From Acetobacteraceae bacterium (GTDB lineage: Bacteria > Pseudomonadota > Alphaproteobacteria > Acetobacterales > Acetobacteraceae), in contig JADGHI010000110.1 of NCBI GenBank assembly GCA_019689515.1, forward strand, positions 1 to 9,777: 9,777 nucleotides of DNA. The letters are read 5' to 3'. The notes beneath the pieces are model-generated. The model had not been told where the DNA came from. It did not search any database and saw only the letters and a program-made list of their open reading frames with translations. Shown in pieces: positions 1 through 8,079 of the stretch (the stretch's first letter is position 1; each line of letters begins with the position of its first letter). The translations under genes and the position numbers were made by a program.

Positions 1-323
1 GCCAGGAGGTGCGCCCCACCCTGAACGATCGAGACAGAGTCCTCGCCAGGCCCGCCGCCAAGCAACGCGATCTCAGTGTCCGGCGCGTCGGAGAACGCCG
101 TGCCGCCATCGGCGAGGACGGAATTGCCAGCGCCGGATGCTGCATCCGCACCGATACCGTCGGGCCGCCCCCGGAGCCCGCCATCCGCGACGAGCAGGTC
201 GTTGCCGGCGATCGAGAGGCTCCGCCCGGCGACGCCAAACGCAGCGGAGAAGGCAAGCCGGCCCCGCGCCCGATCGAAGGCGATCCGCATGCCGGCGACA
301 CTGGCGAAAGCGAAGGCGGCCAT
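1..323 (-). CDS. Partial hypothetical protein (N-terminal 107 residues; C-terminus beyond left edge)
   Basis: This is an open minus-strand frame from ATG at 323 to the left edge without a stop. Codons end mostly in G or C. The translation is balanced (Ala, Gly, Asp, Leu, Val, Ile, Phe), unlike the Pro/Arg/Ser-rich readings of the other frames. It begins MAAFAFASVAGMRIAFD and continues into Gly/Asp/Asn-rich stretches such as LSIAGNDLLVADGGL and GAGNSVLADGGTAF, which look like beta-solenoid or calcium-binding repeats, though no repeat family can be assigned. The frame stays open upstream to a TGA at 401-399 but has no ATG, GTG or TTG there, so 323 is the only visible start. The untranslated upstream codons would read RRGRGWWVAP, which with the first residues resembles a signal peptide, so the start could be mutated or mis-sequenced. 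No strong ribosome site is seen. A plus-strand frame shares the same third-base positions, so third-base bias alone does not decide the strand. Function unknown. Confidence 0.5.
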   Translation of the reverse strand, partial: MAAFAFASVAGMRIAFDRARGRLAFSAAFGVAGRSLSIAGNDLLVADGGLRGRPDGIGADAASGAGNSVLADGGTAFSDAPDTEIALLGGGPGEDSVSIVQGGAHLL

Positions 324-753
324 CGGCGCGACCCACCAGCCTCGACCCCGACGCGCGCCTCTTGCACGTGAACGCGCGCCGCCTCCTGCCGCGCGTGATC
401 AGGGGAACGCGGACCGGCTTGCCAAAGCGTCAACGTGGGCGGGCGCCGGGCGGGCGGTTGAAACGGAGCGAGGCGCATCGCATCCTGCGCGCCCCGGAGC
501 GCGGAGCTTCAGCCTTGTGCCCCGCGCGTGGCGCGCCAATGCGAGACGGATTTCGGGACGCGGTGCAGCAAGGCCGAGGGAAAGCCCTGATGCCCCGAGG
601 ATCGGCCCATCCCCTCCGCCACGACGACGCCAGTCACTTGCGGCCGAGGCGGAGACGGTGGATGAGGCGCCTCACCGCGCAGCTTGCCGCCTCGCCCGGC
701 GCGACCCTGCGCCGCCGCCCGCGTTTCCCTTCCCTCCCATGGAGCGTTCCGCC
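324..753. other. Divergent intergenic region, no convincing gene
   Basis: This 430-nt stretch separates the leftward partial gene from the rightward MBL-fold gene, so promoters for both should lie here. Open frames cross it on the plus strand, but their translations are Arg/Pro/Ala/Ser-rich, resemble no family and show weaker third-position GC than the neighbouring genes. No tRNA fold, terminator with a T-run or clear -10/-35 pair was found. Base composition stays GC-rich throughout. Confidence 0.5.
741..744 (+). promoter_or_regulatory. Ribosome binding site of the MBL-fold gene
   Basis: GGAG lies 9 nt before ATG 754. It overlaps the alternative ATG at 739 and so favours the later start. Confidence 0.5.
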
Positions 754-1413
754 ATGCCGGGCCTGAAGGCCGCCATCCTCCCCGTCACGCCGTTCCAGCA
801 GAATTGCGCGCTGCTCTGGGACGAGGACGCAAAGCGCGCGACGATCGTGGACCCGGGCGGCGACGTGGACCGCATCCTCGCGGCCGTGGCGCAGCTCGGC
901 GTGACGGTGGAGCGCATCCTGCTGACGCACGGCCACACCGACCATGCGGGCGGGGCGGCGGAGCTGAAGGAGAAGCTTGGCGGCGCGGTCGAGATCGTCG
1001 GGCCGGCGGAGCAGGACCGCTTCCTGCTCGACGCGCTACCGGAGCAAGGGGCGCGCTATGGCCTCGACTGCCGCGCGGTGACGCCGGACCGCTGGCTCGC
1101 CGAAGGCGATCAGGTGACGATCGCCGGCATCGTGTTCGACGTGTACCACTGCCCCGGCCACACGCCGGGCCATGTGGTGTTCGTCGCACCGAAGGAGGGC
1201 GTGGCGGTGGTGGGGGACGTGCTGTTCCGCGGCTCGATCGGGCGGACCGACTTCCCCTATGGCGACCACCAGGCGCTGATCCGCAGCATCCGCGAGAAGC
1301 TGTTCCCGCTCGGCGACCACATCGCCTTCGTCTGCGGCCACGGGCCGGGGAGCACGTTCGGGACGGAGCGGCGGACCAATCCGTTCGTGGGCGACGGGGC
1401 GGCGCCGGTGTGA
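754..1413 (+). CDS. MBL-fold metallo-hydrolase (glyoxalase II / YcbL type)
   Basis: A cytoplasmic metallo-beta-lactamase-fold hydrolase of 219 residues, close to the usual 210-220 of the compact YcbL-like glyoxalase II group. The metal-binding set is complete: THGHTDH (H59, H61, D63, H64), the CPGHTPGH turn (H136), the GDVLF aspartate (D155) and the C-terminal CGHGPGST histidine (H196). GRTDFPYGD at about 163-171 and the ERRTNPF ending are also typical of this group. By family it would hydrolyse thioesters such as S-lactoylglutathione; the true substrate cannot be read from sequence. The start at 754 is preferred because GGAG at 741-744 sits 9 nt upstream. An in-frame ATG at 739 would add five residues (MERSA). 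The frame is open further upstream to 76, but that part does not look like protein. The gene is monocistronic here and converges on the thiolase gene 25 nt away. Confidence 0.9.
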   Translation: MPGLKAAILPVTPFQQNCALLWDEDAKRATIVDPGGDVDRILAAVAQLGVTVERILLTHGHTDHAGGAAELKEKLGGAVEIVGPAEQDRFLLDALPEQGARYGLDCRAVTPDRWLAEGDQVTIAGIVFDVYHCPGHTPGHVVFVAPKEGVAVVGDVLFRGSIGRTDFPYGDHQALIRSIREKLFPLGDHIAFVCGHGPGSTFGTERRTNPFVGDGAAPV

Positions 1414-1438
1414 GGCGCCGCCGCATCCGGAGCGGTCG

Positions 1439-2647
<1,209 letters not shown>

Positions 2648-2655
2648 GGTGGCGT

Positions 2656-2664
2656 CTCCCCTCC
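2656..2664 (-). promoter_or_regulatory. Ribosome binding site of the thiolase gene
   Basis: The minus strand reads GGAGGGGAG, a doubled purine-rich site. The inner GGAG (2659-2656) is 8 nt from ATG 2647, which supports that start. Confidence 0.6.
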
Positions 2665-2775
2665 GATCCTGGGCTCTTCCTGGCAGCAGGCCCTACACCG
2701 GCGGCACGGCGCCGTCCAGCGAGCTTGCGACGCCCCCTCGTGGGCGGAGCCGCGCCGCGTCGGGCCGCGATTGGC

Positions 2776-4032
2776 CTACGCCATCGGTGTTGCCGCGTCT
2801 GCGGCCTCCGGCGCGCCGGCGAGCGCGTCCGCGCTCCGGGCGGACGTCAGGAGGCCGGTCTTCAGCCCCGCCAGGGTCCGCAGCATCTCCCGCCGCACCC
2901 ACGGGATCGCGGCCACCGGTGCGAAGGTCGCGTCGCGCGCCCGGGCCAGGATGCGGCTGTCGGACTGGAAGAAGGGCGTCATCAACAGGCTCGCCCGCTG
3001 GTAGAACCGCACCTGCCGCCGCCGCGCGCGCTCATGCTGCGCGAGCGCCGCCGGCAGATCGGGCGCGGCAGCGAGCGCGTCGGCCAGGGACACCGCATCG
3101 AGCAGTCCGTGATTGGCGCCCTGGCCGAGCTGCGGCGAGGTTGCGTGCGCCGCGTCACCGATCAGCAGCATCGGGCCGCGATGGACCCGGGCGGCGGTGA
3201 AGTGCCCGTAGGATGCGAGGGTGAACGCCTCGGCCCCCGGCAACGTGGCGAGAGCCGGGGCGAGTTCGGGCCAGATCGCCCGGGCCTCATCGCGCCAGGC
3301 CTCGAAGCCAACGGCCCAGGCGGAATGGTCGCGGGGCTTGAGACTCCAGAACAGCGCCGCGCAAGGATCCTCACCCGCTGCGACACGGCCGAGCGGCAGG
3401 TAGCCGATCATCACCCGCGCCGCGACGTAGCGTTGCATGAGCCGGCCCGGCGCAATGCCGATGTCCGGGAACGAGGCCCACACGGCGCCGTAGGCGAAGG
3501 CGCGCGGCGCGGCGCCGGGCACGACCGCGCCGCGCAGCACGGAGCGCGCGCCCGAGGCGTCAACGACGAGATCGGCGGAGGCCGAGACGCGGCCCGCTTC
3601 GTCCACCACGCTCGCCCGTCCGCCGGCACGTGTCTCGACCGCCACGATCCGCCGCCCGGCCTCCAGCGTGGCGCCGGAAGCCAGGAAAGCGCGCCACAAC
3701 ACGCCGTGCAGCGCGGCGCGGTGCACGGCGCGCGCATGCAGCGCCGGGTCGAGCTCGGCGTAGGCGAGGTCGAAGACGACCCGGCCGTGCGGCATCGCGA
3801 CGCCCTGCAGCCCGCCAATACGTGCGCCGAGCGCCTCGACCTCGGCGCGCAGGCCAAGCCTCGCGAGTGCCGCGAGGCCCGAAGGCTGCAACATCAGGCC
3901 GGAACCGACCGGTCGCGGCGTCTCGAACTGCTCGTACAGCACCACGCGGTGCCCAGCGCGCGCCAGCAGCGTCGCCGCGGCGAGGCCGGCGACGCCGGCG
4001 CCGACGATCGCGACGTCGAGTGGCCTGGTCAC
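2776..4032 (-). CDS. FAD-dependent monooxygenase (UbiH / aromatic hydroxylase type)
   Basis: A 418-residue group A flavoprotein monooxygenase, which uses NAD(P)H and O2 to hydroxylate a small, often aromatic, substrate. The N-terminal Rossmann motif is GAGVAGL at 11-17, with E34 (VVLYEQ) at the end of strand 2 for the FAD ribose. VVDASGARSVLR at 157-167 is the DG motif. IGDAAHATSPQLGQGANHGLLDA at about 291-313 is the GD motif contacting FAD. The C-terminal about 80 residues (from about 340) are helical, Arg-rich and less conserved. There is no membrane segment or signal peptide. The GTG start at 4032 forms a GTGA overlap with the gluconokinase stop, and the protein begins VTRPLDVAIVGAG. Reading further upstream would run through gluconokinase in another frame and is not credible. 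It is last in the operon. The substrate is unknown; salicylate or hydroxybenzoate-type hydroxylation would suit the nearby thiolase gene, but this is inference. Confidence 0.85.
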   Translation of the reverse strand: MTRPLDVAIVGAGVAGLAAATLLARAGHRVVLYEQFETPRPVGSGLMLQPSGLAALARLGLRAEVEALGARIGGLQGVAMPHGRVVFDLAYAELDPALHARAVHRAALHGVLWRAFLASGATLEAGRRIVAVETRAGGRASVVDEAGRVSASADLVVDASGARSVLRGAVVPGAAPRAFAYGAVWASFPDIGIAPGRLMQRYVAARVMIGYLPLGRVAAGEDPCAALFWSLKPRDHSAWAVGFEAWRDEARAIWPELAPALATLPGAEAFTLASYGHFTAARVHRGPMLLIGDAAHATSPQLGQGANHGLLDAVSLADALAAAPDLPAALAQHERARRRQVRFYQRASLLMTPFFQSDSRILARARDATFAPVAAIPWVRREMLRTLAGLKTGLLTSARSADALAGAPEAADAATPMA

Positions 4033-4549
4033 CAGCCCGGACCTCCGCGCAGCGCGGCGACCGCCGCCCGCACGATCTCCTCGGGCGCAGGCGCGACGGA
4101 CAACTGGACCACGTCCGGCTCCCCCGCCGGATCTTCGAGGGTCGCGAACTGGCTCTCGAGCAGGCTCGCCGGCATGAAGTGGCCCGCGCGCGACGCGAGG
4201 CGCGTGCCGATCAGGGAGCGCTCGCCGGCGAGGTGGACGAAGCGCAGGCCCGCGCACGCCTCCCGCAGCCGATCGCGATAGGCGCGGCGCAGCGCCGAGC
4301 AGGCGACCACCCCGCCGGCCTCCTGCGCCGCGAGCCAGGCGGCGATCGCCGCGAGCCAGGGCCATCGGTCCTCATCGGTCAGCGGCGTGCCGGCCGCCAT
4401 CTTCGCGACGTTCGCAGGCGGGTGGAATGCGTCGCCGTCGGCGAAGGGCACGCCGAGCGCGGCGGCGAGCGGCGGCCCGACCGTGCTCTTCCCCGCGCCG
4501 GAGACGCCCATCACCACGACGCGCGGCACCGGCAGCGGCGTTTGTGGCG

Positions 4550-4553
<4 letters not shown>
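4029..4553 (-). CDS. gntK: Gluconokinase
   Basis: Phosphorylates D-gluconate with ATP to 6-phosphogluconate in the cytoplasm. The 174 residues match the usual 165-180 of GntK-type (shikimate kinase fold) enzymes. The P-loop GVSGAGKST is at 16-24. The family signature follows at about 38-66: DGDAFHPPANVAKM, then TPLTDEDRWPWL. Further hallmarks are VACSALRRAYRD at 83-94 and RAGHFMPASLLESQFATLE at 122-140. The GTG at 4553 overlaps the stop of the upstream dehydrogenase (GTGA) and is preceded by AGGAGG, which fixes this start; an upstream ATG at 4706 lies inside the dehydrogenase gene. The enzyme supplies the substrate of its immediate neighbour, and both should be translationally coupled. Confidence 0.93.
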
Positions 4554-5524
<971 letters not shown>

Positions 5525-5529
5525 TCCCA

Positions 5530-6657
5530 TCAGCTCCTCAGCGCCGCGCGCAGGCGGCGCATGAACCCGTCATGCGCGGCCGGGTCGAGCCAGCGCGTCA
5601 CCACCACGAGCCCCGAGGAGGGCTCGATCCAGGTGAGATTGCCCCCGGCGCCGCTGGCGCAGAAGGTATCGAGCGCGGCGGAGGGATAGCGCCCCGCCGC
5701 ATTCAGCCACCACAGGAAGCCGTAGCTCCGGTTCAGCGGGCAGGGCGTGGTCGCGAGATCGAACCACGCGGCCGGCACCAATTGGCGCCCGTCCCAGCGG
5801 CCACGGTGCAGCGCCAGCAACCCGATCCGCGCCTGGTCCTCGGCATGGATCGAGACACCGCCGCCCCAATGCGTGCCGCCCGGCACGGACTGCACGCGCC
5901 GCCCATCCGGAAGCGTCACCCAGGATGTCTCGTAGCCCTCCCACCGCCAGTCGGAGGAGGCACCGATCGGGCCCATGATGCGCTCGGCGAACACCTCCGG
6001 CAGCGGCCGGCCGAAGCGGTGCAGCAGCGCGAGGCCGAGCGCGTTCACCCGCACGTCGTTGTATTCCCAGTGCTCCCCCGGGGCCTTCAGCGGCCGGTCG
6101 AAGTTCTTCTTCCCCTCCGCGCCGACGTTGCGCCCACGGTCGATCCGCTCGGACTTGCCGAACAGCTCGCCTTCCCATTCCGAGGTCAGGGTCAACAGGT
6201 GGCGCCAGGTGACGGCGCCGTTGCGCGGCCCCTCGAACGCTGCGTCGTGCACGGTGCGCGAGACCGGCTCGTCGAGATCGCGGATCAGCCCGTCGCCCCA
6301 GGCGAGGCCAGCGAGCAGGCTGAGATAGCTCTTCGCCACGCTGAAGGTCTGGTCCACCTGGCGCGTCTCGCCCCAAGAGGCGACGCGGTAGCCGCGACGC
6401 AGAACCAGCCCGTTCGTCGGGCCGCGCGGATGCACCGGGCCGATGGGCTGGTTGAACGGAGCCGGATCGAAATGGCCGCGCTCCATCAGGACGCGGAGGT
6501 CACGCGGCCAGGGGGTTTCATGCGCCGCCGCGAAGGCGATGGCCTCGGCCAGCGCCTCGGGGTCGAAGCCGGCCTGCTCCGGGGCAAGGATGGGCCAGGG
6601 CGAGCCGCCGGCGGAGGCCGCAGCGGCTGGGGGAAAGATCGAGGCGATATCCGGCAT
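5530..6657 (-). CDS. Serine hydrolase, class C beta-lactamase family
   Basis: A 375-residue protein of the beta-lactamase/penicillin-binding/esterase (AmpC-like) fold. The nucleophile motif SVAK is at 106-109 (QTFSVAKSYLSLLAG). The second motif is YND at 199-201 (WEYNDVRVN), a YxN variant seen in esterases of this family. The third motif is not a plain KTG or HTG; CASGAGGN at 333-340, just before the last strands, probably takes its place. GGTHWGGG at 260-267 is another conserved loop. No convincing signal peptide is seen: the N-terminus MPDIASIFPPAAAAS lacks positive charge before an Ala-rich patch, so a cytoplasmic esterase or amidase is likelier than a periplasmic resistance enzyme. It is first in the operon, and its role beside gluconate genes is unclear. 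The ATG at 6657 has only a weak GGAG 11 nt upstream. Confidence 0.85.
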   Translation of the reverse strand: MPDIASIFPPAAAASAGGSPWPILAPEQAGFDPEALAEAIAFAAAHETPWPRDLRVLMERGHFDPAPFNQPIGPVHPRGPTNGLVLRRGYRVASWGETRQVDQTFSVAKSYLSLLAGLAWGDGLIRDLDEPVSRTVHDAAFEGPRNGAVTWRHLLTLTSEWEGELFGKSERIDRGRNVGAEGKKNFDRPLKAPGEHWEYNDVRVNALGLALLHRFGRPLPEVFAERIMGPIGASSDWRWEGYETSWVTLPDGRRVQSVPGGTHWGGGVSIHAEDQARIGLLALHRGRWDGRQLVPAAWFDLATTPCPLNRSYGFLWWLNAAGRYPSAALDTFCASGAGGNLTWIEPSSGLVVVTRWLDPAAHDGFMRRLRAALRS

Positions 6658-6804
6658 GGGATGGCGGTCTCCGCAGCGGGTTCAGCGGTAGGTGTGCGGA
6701 TGGGAAGGATGCGGGAGGCCGGGCGTCGGCACCAGGGGAGGCTCGCTGCTCGCCGGCCGGCCCGCCGGCGAACCGGTTCTGTGATCCGAGCGGATGGACC
6801 GGAT

Positions 6805-6837
6805 TTCACGAATTCCTGGTTCTCACGAATACGTGAA
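6805..6837. promoter_or_regulatory. Operator-like 11-bp inverted repeat
   Basis: TTCACGAATTC (6805-6815) and GAATACGTGAA (6827-6837) are inverted copies with one mismatch and an 11-nt spacer. Half-site centres are about two helical turns apart, as for a dimeric repressor or activator. A third partial copy, TCACGAAT (6823-6830), is a direct repeat of 6806-6813 and also forms TCACG-AATA-CGTGA (6823-6836) with the right arm. The 60 nt from 6801 are about 47% GC, a sharp dip. The element overlaps the likely -35 of the small RNA and lies between it and the leftward serine hydrolase operon, so it could serve both. No regulator can be named. Confidence 0.55.
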
Positions 6838-6848
6838 TTCGGTAGATT
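6820..6848 (+). promoter_or_regulatory. Putative sigma-70-type promoter of the small RNA
   Basis: TTCTCA (6820-6825) and TAGATT (6843-6848) each match the consensus hexamers at four of six bases and are separated by the ideal 17 nt. Transcription would start near 6855. It sits in the only AT-richer island of the intergenic region and overlaps the inverted repeat. Confidence 0.45.
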
Positions 6849-6854
6849 GCATGC

Positions 6855-6941
6855 GTTCGGGCATTTGGCCTTGGACGTCTCCTCCCAGGTTCTTCGGAAC
6901 CAACTTGCGGGCCGGCGGCGCAAGCCCCGGCCCGCCTTTTT
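6855..6941 (+). ncRNA. Candidate trans-acting small RNA with CTCCTCCC anti-Shine-Dalgarno motif
   Basis: A transcript of about 87 nt is predicted from promoter to terminator. In order: a possible weak 5' stem near 6851-6864; an unpaired CTCCTCCC (6879-6886), complementary to Shine-Dalgarno sequences; a 5-bp hairpin GGTTC-TTCG-GAACC (6888-6901) capped by the very stable cUUCGg tetraloop; then a perfect 9-bp GC stem and TTTTT. No plausible peptide is encoded and no gene follows on the plus strand, so it is not an obvious leader. The design is that of Hfq-type sRNAs. Alphaproteobacterial families such as mmgR/alpha-r8 (Rfam 'suhB') and NfeR1/alpha-r14 are, as I recall, known for an exposed CUCCUCCC-like motif. 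The inositol monophosphatase gene next door is a suhB relative. Family assignment is inference; the 5' end is approximate. Confidence 0.6.
6907..6941 (+). terminator. Rho-independent terminator
   Basis: GCGGGCCGG (6907-6915) pairs perfectly with CCGGCCCGC (6927-6935) around an 11-nt loop, followed by C and TTTTT (6937-6941). It works only in the plus direction, because the minus strand has no T-run after the stem. The two flanking genes are on the minus strand, so it must end a separate plus-strand transcript. Confidence 0.85.
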
Positions 6942-7212
6942 GCCTGGAAGGCCAGATGATTCGGCACGGCAATGGCACGCCTCGTCGCGGTGTGCCACAC
7001 CGGCCGCCACGGCGCGCCGCACCGCCCGATGCCGCGGAGGCACCGCCGACCAACCGACCGTCGCCTGCTGCGGGCGAAAGCCTCGCAATGCGGAGGTCGG
7101 TCCGTTCCGAGATGCGGAGCGTATCGAAGTCAGGGCCGATAGTGGGCCGCGGCCGCTCTACCCCCACACCGATCCGCTCTCAGGGCTATGGCCGGGTCCG
7201 ATCCCCTCGGGC
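6942..7212. other. Intergenic remainder downstream of the small RNA
   Basis: No gene is supported here; the plus-strand open frame crossing it reads as Arg/Pro/Ser-rich noise. It should hold the end of the hfq operon transcript on the minus strand, but no hairpin with a T-run was found. One small plus-strand hairpin, TGCG-GGC-GAAA-GCC-T-CGCA (7069-7087), has a GNRA loop and one bulge; its meaning is unknown. Confidence 0.4.
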
Positions 7213-8079
7213 TCACGCCTCAAGCAGCGCGGCGCGGACGGCCTCCCAGCTCGCGCGGTCCGGGGCGCCGATCAGGCCTCCGGTGTGTTCCAGCGGCGTG
7301 TAGGCGCTGCCATCGAAACGCGCAGAGTAACCGCCGGCCTCGCGATGCAGCAGCCAGCCGGCCGCGTGGTCCCAGGGCATGAGGCGGTGGTAGAGGAACG
7401 CATGGATGTGCCCGCCGGCCACCAGGCGGTAGTCATGGGCGGCGCAGCGATACTGCACCGCCCCCGCCAGCCGCGGGAGGTTGGCAGGGACCCGGGCGCG
7501 CAGCGGCGCCGGCAGGTAGCCCCAGGAGACGGCCGCCACCATGCGGCCGACAGGGACCGGATCGGCGACGCGCAGATCGGCCACGCGCCGGCCCCCCGCA
7601 TCCTCCACCCAGGCGCCCTCGCCCCGCAGCGCGAGCGCGGTGTCGTCGCCCATCGGATCGTGGATCCAGCCCGCGATGACCTCGCCGCGCAGGATCGCCG
7701 CCGCCATGCAGCCGAAGAGCGGCACGCCGGCGGCGAAATTCGCCGTGCCGTCCACCGGGTCCACCACGAAGGCGAGCCCCTCCGCGTCGCGCAGGCGGTC
7801 CAGCACGCCCGGATCGGCCGCCACGGCCTCCTCGCCGACCACGAGGCAGCCCGGGAAGCGCGCGGCGAGCCCCGCCTCGATCACCCGCTCCGCCGCCTCG
7901 TCGGCATCGGTGACAAGGTCGAGGGGGCCGCTCTTGGCACGCACCGCCCCGGGCGCGAGGCGGCGGAAGCGCGGCAGGATCTCCGCCCGCGCCGCGTCGC
8001 GCAGCAGCGCGGCGACGTCGGAGACAGCGCGCGCATCGAGAACCGGACGCATCGGACGCGACGGCGGCGCCCCGCTCAC
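7213..8079 (-). CDS. Inositol monophosphatase family protein (SuhB-like)
   Basis: A 288-residue Mg2+-dependent, Li+-sensitive-type phosphatase fold, slightly longer than the usual 260-275. Metal and catalytic residues are in place: VVGEEAV (E83, E84), the DPVDGTANF core (D107, D110, G111, T112) and WDHAAG (D237) near the C-terminus. The family dephosphorylates inositol 1-phosphate or related sugar phosphates; SuhB in E. coli also joins rRNA antitermination complexes, and members can act as histidinol- or 3'(2'),5'-bisphosphate phosphatases. The sequence does not settle the substrate. The GTG at 8079 overlaps the hflX stop as GTGA, so coupling is expected. There is no clear Shine-Dalgarno sequence, and ATG 8052 (MRPVLDARAV) is an alternative start that would bring the length to 279. 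It is last in the visible hfq operon. Confidence 0.88.
   Translation of the reverse strand: MSGAPPSRPMRPVLDARAVSDVAALLRDAARAEILPRFRRLAPGAVRAKSGPLDLVTDADEAAERVIEAGLAARFPGCLVVGEEAVAADPGVLDRLRDAEGLAFVVDPVDGTANFAAGVPLFGCMAAAILRGEVIAGWIHDPMGDDTALALRGEGAWVEDAGGRRVADLRVADPVPVGRMVAAVSWGYLPAPLRARVPANLPRLAGAVQYRCAAHDYRLVAGGHIHAFLYHRLMPWDHAAGWLLHREAGGYSARFDGSAYTPLEHTGGLIGAPDRASWEAVRAALLEA

Noticed and set aside
76..753. Extension of the MBL-fold gene upstream to an ATG at 76 (445 aa)
   Set aside because: The extra 226 residues are Pro/Arg/Ala/Ser-rich and resemble no domain. The glyoxalase-like fold starts right after ATG 754, which has a ribosome site, and the family length is about 215.
541..768. Possible small plus-strand gene starting MRDGFRDAVQQGRGK
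   Set aside because: It overlaps the MBL start, has a weaker third-position GC bias than the neighbours and becomes Arg-rich. No family is recognisable.
2648..2775. Promoter or terminator between the operon end and the thiolase gene
   Set aside because: Only short weak stems (for example CGCCC/GGGCG near the 3' side) and no T-run or good hexamers were seen, so no site is called.
4033..4365. N-terminal extension of the FAD monooxygenase to 529 aa
   Set aside because: The extra part is an Arg/Gly-rich out-of-frame reading of gluconokinase; the Rossmann motif begins a few residues after GTG 4032.
6794..7303. A plus-strand open frame of 169 residues starting MDRISRIPGSHEY
   Set aside because: It crosses a perfect intrinsic terminator and enters the phosphatase gene antisense. 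After about 30 residues it is Arg/Pro/Ser-rich, and no ribosome site supports it.
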